Shown piece by piece: positions 54,644 to 64,000 of a stretch of DNA of 64,000 nucleotides (its first letter is position 1; each line of letters begins with the position of its first letter). The notes beneath the pieces were generated by a model that saw only the letters and a program-made list of their open reading frames with translations, was not told the DNA's origin and did not search any database. Source of the DNA: Neobacillus sp. CF12 (GTDB lineage Bacteria; Bacillota; Bacilli; Bacillales; Cytobacillaceae); contig NZ_JAUCEU010000007.1 of NCBI RefSeq assembly GCF_030348765.1, forward strand, positions 2,040,501-2,104,500, given 5' to 3'. Both the position numbers and the translations under genes were made by a program.

Positions 54644-55768
54644 TTATAAATCCTTTTCTTCTTCATCATTAAAATCAACATCTACTTGATCATCAAAAAG
54701 TCGAATCATTTCTTCACGTGGATAGATTCCTAGTTCACGTGCTTCTGTTTCAGATTTAATATCTATTTTCCAACCTGTTAACTTTGCGGCAAGGCGGGCA
54801 TTTTGTCCACGCTTTCCAATTGCCAGTGAAAGTTGGTAATCTGGTACTACGACGGTCGTAGCTTTTTCAGATTCATTCACCATTACATCTAACACTTTAG
54901 ATGGACTTAGAGAATTTGCAACAAAGATGACAGGATTGTCAGACCATTTAACGATATCAATTTTTTCACCTTTTAGTTCATTCACTACTGCTTGAACCCT
55001 TGTACCCTTTGGACCGACACAGGATCCAACTGGATCTACTTCATTGTTATCGGAATGAACTGAAATTTTCGAACGGTCACCTGCTTCACGAGCAACAGAT
55101 TTTATTTCAACCGTTCCATCATAAATTTCTGGAACCTCAATTTCAAACAATCGTTTAAGAAGTCCAGGATGGGTACGGGAAACGAAAATTTGAGGACCCT
55201 TTGTCGTTTTTTCTACTTTGGTAATAAAGACTTTAATACGGTCATGAGGCTTATAACGCTCATTCGGCATTTGTTCATTTACTGGTAGTAAAGCTTCAAT
55301 TTTCCCAAGGCTGACATAAATAAATTTTGAATCAAGCCTTTGAACGATTCCAGTCATGATATCTTCTTCACGATCGATGAACTCCGAATAAATTATCCCT
55401 CTCTCGGCTTCCCTAACCCTTTGTGTTACGACTTGTTTTGCTGTTTGAGCAGCAATTCTGCCGAAGTCCTTAGGCGTTACTTCCATTTCTACAACATCTT
55501 CAACTGAATAGTTAGGGTTAATGTTTCTTGCATCAGCTATAGATATTTCAAGACGAGGGTCAAAAACTTGATCCACTACTTCTTTTCTTGCAAAAACTCT
55601 CATTGAGCCAGTTTGCAAGTTTAAGTCAATCCGAACATTTTGGGCTTGATTGAAATTGCGTCGATATGCCGATACCAGTGCAGCTTCAATCGCATCAATT
55701 AATACATCTCTAGAAATGCCCTTTTCTCTTTCTAGTATTGTAAGAGCATCTAATAATTCGCTGCTCAT
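54644..55768 (-). CDS. nusA: Transcription termination/antitermination protein NusA
   Basis: NusA binds RNA polymerase and affects pausing, termination and antitermination. The 374-residue protein is the Bacillus size, without the C-terminal acidic repeats of E. coli NusA. It has an N-terminal polymerase-binding domain (about 1-130), an S1 domain (about 135-200, [20 protein letters not shown]), and two KH domains ([20 protein letters not shown] and [20 protein letters not shown]). ATG at 55768 follows TAGGGGG. It is in the rimP-nusA operon. Confidence 0.98.
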   Translation of the reverse strand: MSSELLDALTILEREKGISRDVLIDAIEAALVSAYRRNFNQAQNVRIDLNLQTGSMRVFARKEVVDQVFDPRLEISIADARNINPNYSVEDVVEMEVTPKDFGRIAAQTAKQVVTQRVREAERGIIYSEFIDREEDIMTGIVQRLDSKFIYVSLGKIEALLPVNEQMPNERYKPHDRIKVFITKVEKTTKGPQIFVSRTHPGLLKRLFEIEVPEIYDGTVEIKSVAREAGDRSKISVHSDNNEVDPVGSCVGPKGTRVQAVVNELKGEKIDIVKWSDNPVIFVANSLSPSKVLDVMVNESEKATTVVVPDYQLSLAIGKRGQNARLAAKLTGWKIDIKSETEARELGIYPREEMIRLFDDQVDVDFNDEEEKDL

Positions 55769-55811
55769 TTGATTTTATCCCCCTATCCTAAATATATTTA
55801 TCTTTCATTAA

Positions 55812-56282
55812 TTATGAGAAGATAACAGCTAGTCTTGCACTAGCTACTTTTTCGTAAGGAATCTCGATTTCTTTTTTACGGGTTTTGATTTTCATCTCAA
55901 TTTTTACTGTTTGCCCGTCATAATCAAGTAATTTCCCTTCAAACCCTTTTTCACCGTCAATTGGCTCGTAAGTTTTAATAAACACATTTTTGCCAATTGC
56001 CTTTTCAAAATCTTTTGCTTTTTTAAGCGGTCGTTCAGCACCTGGAGAAGATACCTCAAGAAAATAATTATGGGTTATCGGGTCTAGCTCATCGAGTTTT
56101 TCACTAAGCTTTTCACTGACAATGCCACAGTCCTCAATATCAACACCGTTTTCTTTATCAATATATACGCGCAGATACCAATTTTTCCCTTCTTTAAGAA
56201 ACTCAATTTCCACTAATTCTAAACCAAGCTCTTGGATTATTGGTTGCGCTAGCTCTTCTACTACCTCTGTTACTTTGCTCAT
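55812..56282 (-). CDS. rimP: Ribosome maturation factor RimP
   Basis: RimP helps 30S subunit maturation. The 156-residue protein starts [20 protein letters not shown] and has the family segments [20 protein letters not shown] and [23 protein letters not shown] at 56282 has AGGAGG upstream. It is the first gene of the rimP-nusA-rnpM-ylxQ-infB-ylxP-rbfA-truB-ribF operon. Confidence 0.97.
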   Translation of the reverse strand: MSKVTEVVEELAQPIIQELGLELVEIEFLKEGKNWYLRVYIDKENGVDIEDCGIVSEKLSEKLDELDPITHNYFLEVSSPGAERPLKKAKDFEKAIGKNVFIKTYEPIDGEKGFEGKLLDYDGQTVKIEMKIKTRKKEIEIPYEKVASARLAVIFS

Positions 56283-56370
56283 GTTTAACCTCCTTTACCG
56301 ACATTTTCACCCATATTATACGTATTTCACGGAAAGTTTTATTAATTACTCTACAAAAAAATCCTTATAC

Positions 56371-56402
56371 AAAAACGAAAGAGCGGGTTTCCCCACTCTT
56401 GA
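56371..56402 (-). terminator. Terminator of polC
   Basis: AAGAG-GGG pairs with CCC-CTCTT with small mismatches and a TTT loop, and the minus strand continues TTTCGTTTTTG. It is about 100 bases after the polC stop. Confidence 0.6.
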
Positions 56403-56495
56403 ACACGAGAGTATTTCTTAGTATTTCCAATAAAACTATACCATAACCAAATTTTATATGCAAACCGAAACGCATGAAGTCAAGGGTTTTACTCT

Positions 56496-59400
56496 CTAAA
56501 ATAGAGATAACTGGTTTTGCTCAGGCAATGAACCTAGACAGCCTTGTTTATCTAAATATTCTAGAATAGTTTTTGACACTTTACCTCGTTGCTGTAAATC
56601 CTCTTTAGAAAGAAACTCACCATCTTGTCTAGACTTCACAATATTATAAGCCGCATTAGTCCCAAGCCCAGGTATGGAATTAAATGGCGGGATTAATGAA
56701 TTCCCTTCAATGATAAACTCTGACGCGTCTGACTTATATAAATCGTAATTCTGGAAAGAAAAGCCCCTTTCCGTCATTTCAAGTGCAAGTTCAAGTACTG
56801 TTAACAAGTTTTTTTCCTTGTTTGAAGCCTCAAGACCCTTTGCATTAATTTCCTCAATCTTTGCCCGAATCGATTCTGAACCTCGTGACATTGCTTCTAT
56901 ATCGAAATCCTCTGCACGAACAGTAAAATAGGCAGCGTAATATAAAAGTGGAAGATGCACCTTGAAATAGGCAATTCTAACCGCCATTAACACATAGGCC
57001 GCAGCGTGAGCCTTCGGGAACATATACTTAATCTTTTTACACGAATCAATATACCATTCAGGAACTTCATTCTTCCTCATTTCGGCTTCCATATCTTCAG
57101 AGAGGCCTTTCCCTTTACGGACGGATTCCATAATTTTAAAAGCAAATGATGGTTCTAGTCCCTGATAGATTAGATAGACCATGATATCATCACGACAACC
57201 AATAACTTCACTGAGATTACAAGTTTGATTATGAATTAATTCTTGTGCATTTCCCAGCCATACATCTGTTCCATGCGATAATCCTGAGATTTGAACCAAT
57301 TCAGAGAAAGTTGTTGGTTTTGTATCTTCTAACATTTGACGGACAAAACGTGTACCGAATTCAGGAATTCCAAGGGTTCCTGTTTTACACATAATTTGCT
57401 GTTCCGTTACACCTAATGATTCTGTTCCACTAAAGATTTTCATCACTTCTGGATCATCTGTAGGAATTGTTTTTGGATCTATCCCACTCAGGTCTTGAAG
57501 CATTCTGATTACAGTTGGGTCGTCATGGCCTAGTATATCTAGTTTTAAGACATTATCATGAATAGAATGAAAATCAAAATGAGTCGTCTTCCATTCTGAA
57601 TTTCTATCATCAGCAGGGAATTGGATTGGTGAAAAGTCATAGACATCCATGTAATCAGGTATAACAATTATACCGCCAGGATGCTGGCCAGTTGTTCTTT
57701 TAACACCTGTACAACCGGAGGCAAGTCGTTCTATTTCTGCCCCACGCAATTGTAGATTATTGTCCTGTTGATATGCCTTTACATACCCGAAAGCCGTTTT
57801 ATCGGCTACCGTTCCAATTGTACCCGCTCTAAAAACATTATCTTCTCCAAAAAGTACCTTCGTATAGTTATGTGCTCGCGGTTGGTATTCTCCAGAAAAG
57901 TTCAAATCGATATCGGGTACCTTGTCCCCTTTAAAACCAAGGAAGGTTTCGAAGGGAATATCATGTCCGTCTTTTCGGTATTTACCGCCACATTCTGGAC
58001 AGTCCTTATCAGGTAAATCAAAGCCTGAACCAACCGAACCGTCATTAAAAAACTCAGAATGCTTACAGTTTGGACAAACGTAGTGTGGTGGTAGTGGATT
58101 CACCTCGGTAATCTCTGTCATGGTGGCAACAAGGGATGAACCAACAGAACCACGTGAACCAACAAGGTATCCATCATCCAATGATTTTTTTACTAGTTTA
58201 TGTGAAATCAAGTAGATTACCGCGAAACCATGACCAATGATACTCTTCAATTCTTTTTCAAGTCGCGCCTCAACGATTTCAGGAAGATTTTCTCCGTAAA
58301 TCCTCTTCGCCATTGAATAACTCATCTCACGCATTTCTTCATCTGCGCCTTCGATTTTTGGCGTATACAAGTCGTCTTTAATCGGTTTAATGACATCAAT
58401 CATATCAGCTATTTTGTTTGTGTTTGTAATAACAATCTCTTTAGCCTTTTCTCCTCCTAGGAAAGAAAACGCAGCAAGCATTTCATTGGTTGTCCTGAAA
58501 TGGACATCTGGCAATTTGTGACGATTTAGCGGATTTGCTCCACCTTGTGAATTCACCAATATTTTACGGTAAATTTTATCATTTTCATTCAGATAATGGA
58601 CATTACCGGTCGCCACAACGGGAAGACCCAATTTTTCACCTAACTTTACAATATTACCAATAATATCTTCTAACGCTTTTTCATCTCGAACGAGTTCCAT
58701 CTCAATCAGTGGTGCATTAACTTCCTTCGGCATGACCTCAAGATAATCATAGAATTGTGCATAGGCTTCCACTTCATCAGGAGATTTTTGCATCATCCCC
58801 TCAAAAACTTCACCTTTATTACAACCGGAACCAACAAGAATTCCTTCTCTATATTTTTGAAGAACGGAACGCGGTAACCTAGGTACTCTATAAAAATATT
58901 CAATATGAGCAATCGATACGAGTTTAAATAAATTCTTTAAACCCACTTCCGTTTGAGCAAGTAACGTACAATGGTATGGACGCGCTCGCTGGTAAGCATT
59001 TCCTTTTCCCATATTATCGTTAAATTGATCATGAAACTCTATTCCTTTTTCAGATGCATCCTTCAGCATTTTCAAAAGTAAATAACCTGTAGCCTCTGCG
59101 TCGTAAATTGCTCTGTGATGCTGAGTTAATTCAATATCAAATTTCTTTGCTAAGGTATTTAAGCGATGATTTTTCATTTCTGGGTAAAGAAATCTACCGA
59201 GTTCAAGGGTATCAATAACAGGATTTTTAGCCTTTTCAATGCCAATGTTTTTATAACCAACATTTAAGAAACCCATATCGAAGGAAGCATTGTGCGCTAC
59301 GAGAACGGAGTCTCCTACCCAATCATGAAACCTTTGAATGACCTCGCCAATCTCAGGAGCATTTTGTACCATATCATCCGTTATTCCAGTTAAATTGATT

Positions 59401-60818
59401 GTTGTTGCCGAAAGCCGATGATGCGGATTTGCAAATGATTCAAAACGGTCAATGATTTCCCCATCTTTGATTTTCACTGCCGCCAATTCAATAATTGTAT
59501 CGTAAACGGCCGATAAGCCTGTCGTTTCTACGTCAAATACTACAAAGGTATCCTCAGCCAATAACCTGTGAGCATCATTATAGGTAATTGGAACACCATC
59601 ATCCACAAGATTTACTTCTACACCATAGAGAATCTTGATATCATTTTTCTTCCCAGCACTATATGCCTCTGGAAAAGATTGAGCAACCGCATGGTCGGTA
59701 ACCGCAATTGCCTTATGTCCCCACTTCTTTGCTTGCGCAATAAGCGCTCCAACAGGAGTGACAGCATCCATCGAGCTCATTGGCGTATGAAGATGAAGTT
59801 CCACACGCTTTTGGTCCTCCGGTGCTGTATCCTTACGGCCTTCGGGTTTAATTTCGTTTATATCATTTCCAATCATGACTAAATCACGTACAAAGGTATC
59901 ATTTTGAATGCTTCCTCTTACTTTTACCCACATACCTTTTTTGACTAACTGGTAAAGGGCCGCGTCTTCTTTATCACGAGAAAACATTTTAACCATTAAC
60001 GAGCTAGTATAATCGGTAATCTTAAAGGTTAGTAGTGTACGGCCACTTCTTAGTTCCCTTGTTTCCGCATCAAAAATATACCCTTCAACAGTGACTCTTC
60101 TTTCTTCATCAATAATATCAATCATGTTTCTATGATCTTGATCATCTTTGATGGTAAGCCCAATCGAAAGTGGTCCCTCAGGAACAGCACCTCCTGCATC
60201 CTTCTCAGCTTCTTTCTTTTGTAGATCTGCTAAAGCCATGAGCCCGCGTTCTTGATCTTCTTTTTGTTTCGCTAGTAAAAATTGTTGATATTCGTCATTC
60301 TTTTCACCACTTTGAATGTCTGTGTCAACGGTTAAAGTCGGAAATCCATACGATTGATAAAGGCTCGTGATTAATGTTCCATATTTCCTTTTTAGAGCCA
60401 TTCCTTCAGTCTCATTCCGTACTGAAATCGTCAACTTATTCCCACTAGCTTCCGGTACCTGTTCATTCATTAATTTTAACATTGGCGGTGAAATGCCATC
60501 GATTTGCTGAATACTATAATTCCAGTACTCTAAAAGTAATTCTGGATGAAAACTTGGATTCTCTACTTTTATTTCATAGGTAATCTTCGCAATATTTGAG
60601 AATTTTCTTTCGAGTTGAGTAGTAAATCGAAGATATAAACTAAAAGGAAGAATATTTTCTAGTAAAAATTGAAAATGCCATTTGCGTGCTTTTTTTTCTA
60701 CAATCAATCTTTCAATTTGAGCATTTTGAAATTGTGCTACAACAGCGTCCTCTTTTAATTCTAGTTGCTGGAGCAAGAGTAAGAATCGCTCTTTTTTGCC
60801 AGTGGCATGTTCGCTCAT
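56496..60818 (-). CDS. polC: DNA polymerase III alpha subunit, PolC type
   Basis: PolC is the main replicative DNA polymerase of low-GC Gram-positives. ATG at 60818, preceded by GGAGAGG, gives 1440 residues, close to the family norm of about 1437. Domains in order are an N-terminal region, an OB domain (about 235-325), a split PHP domain ([12 protein letters not shown] at about 339), the embedded 3'-5' exonuclease with [14 protein letters not shown] (about 424), and the second PHP part. A zinc module follows ([10 protein letters not shown] to CPECGGKY, four Cys), then the polymerase palm and fingers with [12 protein letters not shown] and the C-terminal duplex-binding part. It stands 150 bases from rseP, with no proS between. 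Confidence 0.98.
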   Translation of the reverse strand: MSEHATGKKERFLLLLQQLELKEDAVVAQFQNAQIERLIVEKKARKWHFQFLLENILPFSLYLRFTTQLERKFSNIAKITYEIKVENPSFHPELLLEYWNYSIQQIDGISPPMLKLMNEQVPEASGNKLTISVRNETEGMALKRKYGTLITSLYQSYGFPTLTVDTDIQSGEKNDEYQQFLLAKQKEDQERGLMALADLQKKEAEKDAGGAVPEGPLSIGLTIKDDQDHRNMIDIIDEERRVTVEGYIFDAETRELRSGRTLLTFKITDYTSSLMVKMFSRDKEDAALYQLVKKGMWVKVRGSIQNDTFVRDLVMIGNDINEIKPEGRKDTAPEDQKRVELHLHTPMSSMDAVTPVGALIAQAKKWGHKAIAVTDHAVAQSFPEAYSAGKKNDIKILYGVEVNLVDDGVPITYNDAHRLLAEDTFVVFDVETTGLSAVYDTIIELAAVKIKDGEIIDRFESFANPHHRLSATTINLTGITDDMVQNAPEIGEVIQRFHDWVGDSVLVAHNASFDMGFLNVGYKNIGIEKAKNPVIDTLELGRFLYPEMKNHRLNTLAKKFDIELTQHHRAIYDAEATGYLLLKMLKDASEKGIEFHDQFNDNMGKGNAYQRARPYHCTLLAQTEVGLKNLFKLVSIAHIEYFYRVPRLPRSVLQKYREGILVGSGCNKGEVFEGMMQKSPDEVEAYAQFYDYLEVMPKEVNAPLIEMELVRDEKALEDIIGNIVKLGEKLGLPVVATGNVHYLNENDKIYRKILVNSQGGANPLNRHKLPDVHFRTTNEMLAAFSFLGGEKAKEIVITNTNKIADMIDVIKPIKDDLYTPKIEGADEEMREMSYSMAKRIYGENLPEIVEARLEKELKSIIGHGFAVIYLISHKLVKKSLDDGYLVGSRGSVGSSLVATMTEITEVNPLPPHYVCPNCKHSEFFNDGSVGSGFDLPDKDCPECGGKYRKDGHDIPFETFLGFKGDKVPDIDLNFSGEYQPRAHNYTKVLFGEDNVFRAGTIGTVADKTAFGYVKAYQQDNNLQLRGAEIERLASGCTGVKRTTGQHPGGIIVIPDYMDVYDFSPIQFPADDRNSEWKTTHFDFHSIHDNVLKLDILGHDDPTVIRMLQDLSGIDPKTIPTDDPEVMKIFSGTESLGVTEQQIMCKTGTLGIPEFGTRFVRQMLEDTKPTTFSELVQISGLSHGTDVWLGNAQELIHNQTCNLSEVIGCRDDIMVYLIYQGLEPSFAFKIMESVRKGKGLSEDMEAEMRKNEVPEWYIDSCKKIKYMFPKAHAAAYVLMAVRIAYFKVHLPLLYYAAYFTVRAEDFDIEAMSRGSESIRAKIEEINAKGLEASNKEKNLLTVLELALEMTERGFSFQNYDLYKSDASEFIIEGNSLIPPFNSIPGLGTNAAYNIVKSRQDGEFLSKEDLQQRGKVSKTILEYLDKQGCLGSLPEQNQLSLF

Positions 60819-60931
60819 CATTCCCTCTCCCATCTATATAAAATCTATATAATATCTTTAAATAATCATTTATCAAAGAGTAATTATATCATATGATACA
60901 TTATCATTCGGCTGATTTCGACAGAAAAATA

Positions 60932-60967
60932 AAACCAAAAAAGGAGTTCATCTCAAGAACCCCTTTT
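60932..60967 (-). terminator. Terminator of the cdsA-dxr-rseP transcript
   Basis: AAAAGGAGTTC pairs with GAACCCCTTTT (one G-U) around ATCTCAA; the minus strand continues TTGGTTTTATTTTTC. It is 16 bases after the rseP stop. Confidence 0.75.
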
Positions 60968-60982
60968 AGGTAAGGAAAAAAT

Positions 60983-62242
60983 TTATAAGAAAAATCTCTG
61001 GATATCGTTCCAGGTTACTACCAACATCAGCAGCATCAGCAGCGCAAAACCGATAAAGTGTACCATTCCCTCTTTATGACGGTCAATTGGCTTGCCTCTG
61101 ACTGCTTCTACTGCGAAAAACATCAGCCTTCCACCGTCAAGTGCAGGTATTGGCAGAAGGTTCATAATTCCTAAGTTAATACTCAGGATTGCTGCCCATT
61201 TCATTACGTAGTAAATCCCTGATTGGACTACTGTATCCGTTGACGCATAGATTCCAACCGGCCCTGAAAGCATATCAATGGAGAACTGGCCAGTCACTAA
61301 CTGTCCCAACATCACAAAAATTTGCTTTGTCCAAAAATAAGTCTCTGTAAAACCAGCAGAAATAGCTTTGACTGGTGATTTTTCTATCGGGCTGTATACC
61401 CCAATAAGACCTATTTTTTCGCCTTCAACCGTTTGCTCTTTTGGAGTTACTGTTATTTCCTGATCTTGCCCATCACGGCTAATTGAGAAATCAAGTTCTT
61501 CATTCGGATTTTCCCTGATGATTTCTACTACATCAGACCAACTTGAAATTTCGGCGCCATTGATACTTTGTACAATATCCCCTTCTTCCAATCCTGCAGC
61601 ATTTGCTGCACCATCAGGTGTAATTACCCCTAATTTAGGTTCGTTCGTTGGAACACCCTGTAATAATGCAATAATTATGAACAAAAAGAATGCTAGAACA
61701 AAGTTCATCATCGGTCCAGCAAAAATCGCCATCGTTCTTTGCGGCAAGGTTTTTGAAGCAAATTGACGATCATAAGGAGCTAATTGAGTTTCTATACCAT
61801 TTTCAACCGTAACAGCAGTGGGACTAATAGGAAAAGTTTGTAAACTTTCTTCCGTGTCCTCTGGATAGCCTTTGATGAAGAGTTTATGTTCGATATCCGC
61901 ATATTCTACTTCAACAATTCGACAATCTGGATACTTTTCTTTATTGTTTAAAATAATTTTATTTACGTTATTATCTTTGTCAAACAAAAGACCAATCCTG
62001 TAGCCGGGTTTTAATTCCACGACCTCTGGATCTTCACCAGCCATCCGAACAAATCCACCTATTGGCAGTAACCTAATCGTGTAGGTAGTTTCCCCTTTTT
62101 TATGAGAGAAAACTTTTGGACCAAATCCTATGGCAAATTCACGGCACAAAATGCCCGCCCGTTTTGCAAATATTAAATGGCCTAATTCATGGAAGAAGAC
62201 TAGAGCACCAAAGATAACAATAAAGGCAATAACTGTAGTCAA
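60983..62242 (-). CDS. rseP: Intramembrane zinc metalloprotease RseP/RasP
   Basis: This site-2 protease cleaves membrane anti-sigma factors (RsiW in B. subtilis) and remnant signal peptides. The start is probably TTG at 62242, eight bases after AAGGTGG, giving 419 residues; GTG at 62254 is an alternative. It has the HELGH zinc motif in VFFHELGHLIFAKRAGILC, an embedded PDZ domain (about 205-285, GLEEGDIVQSINGAEI), and the second active-site motif NLLPIPALDGGRLMF. B. subtilis order is cdsA-dxr-rseP-proS-polC; here proS is missing. Confidence 0.95.
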   Translation of the reverse strand: MTTVIAFIVIFGALVFFHELGHLIFAKRAGILCREFAIGFGPKVFSHKKGETTYTIRLLPIGGFVRMAGEDPEVVELKPGYRIGLLFDKDNNVNKIILNNKEKYPDCRIVEVEYADIEHKLFIKGYPEDTEESLQTFPISPTAVTVENGIETQLAPYDRQFASKTLPQRTMAIFAGPMMNFVLAFFLFIIIALLQGVPTNEPKLGVITPDGAANAAGLEEGDIVQSINGAEISSWSDVVEIIRENPNEELDFSISRDGQDQEITVTPKEQTVEGEKIGLIGVYSPIEKSPVKAISAGFTETYFWTKQIFVMLGQLVTGQFSIDMLSGPVGIYASTDTVVQSGIYYVMKWAAILSINLGIMNLLPIPALDGGRLMFFAVEAVRGKPIDRHKEGMVHFIGFALLMLLMLVVTWNDIQRFFL

Positions 62243-62260
62243 ACTAAAAACCACCTTTTT

Positions 62261-63403
62261 TTATAGAAGTGTTTGTACATATTGTCTCGTTTCTTTGTCC
62301 ACTTCTTGAATAATGGATAAGTCAGGATTTTGAATCACATCATGCTTGCTTAAAGCCATCTCAATCATGTCTTCAATTTGTAAAAATGCAATCTTTTCAT
62401 TTAAAAAGGCAGCTACTGCAACTTCATTTGCGGCATTTAAAACAGTAGGCAGTGTGCCGCCTTGTTTTCCAGCATCGTAGGCAAACTGCATACAGCGAAA
62501 ACGATTAGTATCCATTTCTTGAAAATGCAATTTACCAATTTGAGCTAAATTTAATCTCTGAGCAGACGTTAAAGGTAACCGGTCAGGGTATGAGAGCGCA
62601 TATTGGATTGGTACTCTCATATCAGGTGTCCCAAGTTGTGCGATGATACTGCTATCATGAAATTCTACCATAGAATGAATAATGCTTTCTTTATGAAGGA
62701 GAACATCAATTTTTTCATATGGGATGTTATATAGCCAATGAGCTTCAATTACCTCTAGTCCTTTATTCATCATCGTTGCAGAATCAATTGTTATCTTTGC
62801 ACCCATTGACCAATTAGGATGGTTTAATGCTTCTCGAACCGTTACACCTTCTAATTCCTTCCGTGTACGGTCGCGAAAACTGCCGCCTGAGGCAGTCAAG
62901 ATCAATTTTTCTATGTTCTTATCCTGCTCACCCTGTAAGCACTGAAAAATGGCTGAATGTTCACTGTCAACAGGAAGTAATGCCACCCCATTTTTCTTTG
63001 CAGCACCCATTACTAGATGACCAGCCGTCACGAGTGTCTCTTTATTGGCAATTGCAATGGTTTTTCCACTTTCAATCGCTTGTAATGTTGGATTTAAACC
63101 AACGCTCCCGAGAACTGCATTGACAAGGATATCTGCTGAAGGATAGGTCGCAGTTTCAATGAGTCCCTCTTCACCAAAGGTAAATTTAGTAGTAGTAAAT
63201 TCTGCTTTTAATGTAATATAGTCATCGTACTCTTGTACAGAAACAAGCTCTGGCTGAAATTCAGTAATCATTTTTCTAGCCAACTCTAAATTTTTACCTA
63301 TTGAGATGGCAACTAGCTTGAATTTTGCAGGATGTTCACGAATTATATCTAACGTTTGGGTTCCAATCGAGCCTGTAGCCCCCAAAATACTAATGTTCTT
63401 CAA
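62261..63403 (-). CDS. dxr: 1-deoxy-D-xylulose 5-phosphate reductoisomerase
   Basis: Dxr (IspC) makes 2-C-methylerythritol 4-phosphate in isoprenoid synthesis. The TTG at 63403, after TAGGAG, gives 380 residues beginning [20 protein letters not shown], the NADPH-binding motif. The catalytic metal ligands are in [15 protein letters not shown] and the flexible loop around [17 protein letters not shown]. The length matches B. subtilis (383). It is 18 bases upstream of rseP, in the same operon. Confidence 0.96.
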   Translation of the reverse strand: MKNISILGATGSIGTQTLDIIREHPAKFKLVAISIGKNLELARKMITEFQPELVSVQEYDDYITLKAEFTTTKFTFGEEGLIETATYPSADILVNAVLGSVGLNPTLQAIESGKTIAIANKETLVTAGHLVMGAAKKNGVALLPVDSEHSAIFQCLQGEQDKNIEKLILTASGGSFRDRTRKELEGVTVREALNHPNWSMGAKITIDSATMMNKGLEVIEAHWLYNIPYEKIDVLLHKESIIHSMVEFHDSSIIAQLGTPDMRVPIQYALSYPDRLPLTSAQRLNLAQIGKLHFQEMDTNRFRCMQFAYDAGKQGGTLPTVLNAANEVAVAAFLNEKIAFLQIEDMIEMALSKHDVIQNPDLSIIQEVDKETRQYVQTLL

Positions 63404-63426
63404 AAAACACTCAACTCCTAAAATAT

Positions 63427-64000
63427 CTACCATAGATGAAAAAAGTGTAATAATGGCAGTATGAATAAAAGACTGTCGAAACGGTCAAGGATTCCACCGT
63501 GTCCTGGTAGTATATTTCCTGAATCCTTTACACTAAAATGGCGTTTGAAGGCTGATTGGACTAGGTCACCAATTTGTCCAAAGATTGATAATACAACCGT
63601 TATTGCCATTAAAGAAAGGATGGTTGCGTTCATATCAGCGAATAAGGCAAATAATGCAGCCACGATTAATGCACAAATCACTCCACCTATCGAGCCCTCA
63701 ACGGTTTTATTCGGACTTATTTCTGGCCATAGCTTTGTTTTTCCTGTCGCTTTACCGATAAAATAAGCACCTGAATCAGTCGCCCAAATCATAAATAATG
63801 AGTAAAAGATATAGACTAAACCTGCATCGCGGGTCTCAATAAAGAAATAAAAGCCAATCCCGACATAAATGGCTGACAGTATTGAAAAGCCGGCATCTTC
63901 AAAGGTATAACGGTTTTTTGTTATAACAGTATAGGCCAATAACAAAAGGATAAAGGCAATACCAAGTTCTGTTTTTGTATAATAAAAAGTATTTACTATA
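63427..64000 (-). CDS. cdsA: Phosphatidate cytidylyltransferase, C-terminal part (cut by window edge)
   Basis: CdsA makes CDP-diacylglycerol, the substrate of PgsA (also in this window). The frame stays open from 64000 down to the stop at 63427, so about 190 C-terminal residues are visible; the N-terminus lies beyond the edge. It has several membrane helices and the family signature: [31 protein letters not shown], and [20 protein letters not shown] ending LDRFDSLLF. It is 23 bases before dxr and clearly co-transcribed. Confidence 0.94.
   Translation of the reverse strand, partial: IVNTFYYTKTELGIAFILLLLAYTVITKNRYTFEDAGFSILSAIYVGIGFYFFIETRDAGLVYIFYSLFMIWATDSGAYFIGKATGKTKLWPEISPNKTVEGSIGGVICALIVAALFALFADMNATILSLMAITVVLSIFGQIGDLVQSAFKRHFSVKDSGNILPGHGGILDRFDSLLFILPLLHFFHLW

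Noticed and set aside
54628..63403. Non-ATG starts (rnpM GTG, rseP TTG, dxr TTG) as signs of decay
   Set aside because: Each has a well-placed ribosome site and the products match family lengths; TTG and GTG starts are common in Bacillaceae.

Overview
The window looks like chromosome of a spore-forming, low-GC Gram-positive of the family Bacillaceae (Bacillus/Neobacillus-like). It carries sporulation genes (cotE, spoVS, spoIIIE, dpaA, dpaB), strong GGAGG-type ribosome sites, many TTG and GTG starts, and gene order that largely follows the Bacillus subtilis segment from cdsA to cotE. Almost all genes from about 7 kb onward are on the minus strand, so the operons read from right to left.

Layout. 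(1) 1-7.2 kb is accessory. It holds the start of a rhamnogalacturonan acetylesterase gene cut by the window edge, a divergent secreted rhamnogalacturonan lyase with a perfect cre site, a decayed iron-alcohol-dehydrogenase tail, a 5'-truncated fumarylacetoacetate-hydrolase-family gene, serC, a small protein-kinase-like gene and a GNAT acetyltransferase. (2) 7.2-20 kb holds cotE, ricA, miaB, korB, korA, spoVS, ymdB, rny, recA, cinA and pgsA, covering RNA decay, tRNA modification, recombination and coat assembly. recA has a promoter with a LexA box, and spoVS and cotE have recognisable sporulation-type promoters. (3) 20-38 kb holds rodZ, ymfK, ymfJ, ymfI, ymfH, ymfF, a nucleoside ABC importer (nupNOPQ) next to a GntR regulator, spoIIIE, ylzJ, tepA and rnjB. 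(4) 38-43.3 kb is the lysine/dipicolinate block dapA, dapG, asd, dpaB, dpaA, ymxH, which makes the spore-core chelator from aspartate. (5) 43.5-51 kb holds mlpA, ylxY, pnp, rpsO, ribF and truB. (6) 51-64 kb holds rbfA, ylxP, infB, ylxQ, rnpM, nusA, rimP, polC, rseP, dxr and partial cdsA, covering ribosome assembly, translation initiation, transcription elongation, replication and envelope functions.

The genes are mostly well-known core genes, and I found no convincing new multi-gene system. The unexplained material is in the intergenic DNA, which holds four unrelated repeat families. Three GC-rich elements with terminal inverted repeats lie at 26007-26159, 34542-34827 and 48897-49137; the ends of the last two show a compensated base change, and the last one supplies the ribF stop codon. 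Two copies of a roughly 105-113 bp element that can fold are at 43374-43486 and 45846-45950. A nested palindromic cluster is at 14671-14862. A 40-bp tandem array built of two alternating 20-bp half-units is at 18109-18365.

Two departures from the usual Bacillus gene order also stand out: no proS between rseP and polC, and no mutS-mutL next to cotE. All functions are inferred from sequence recognition; no database search was run.
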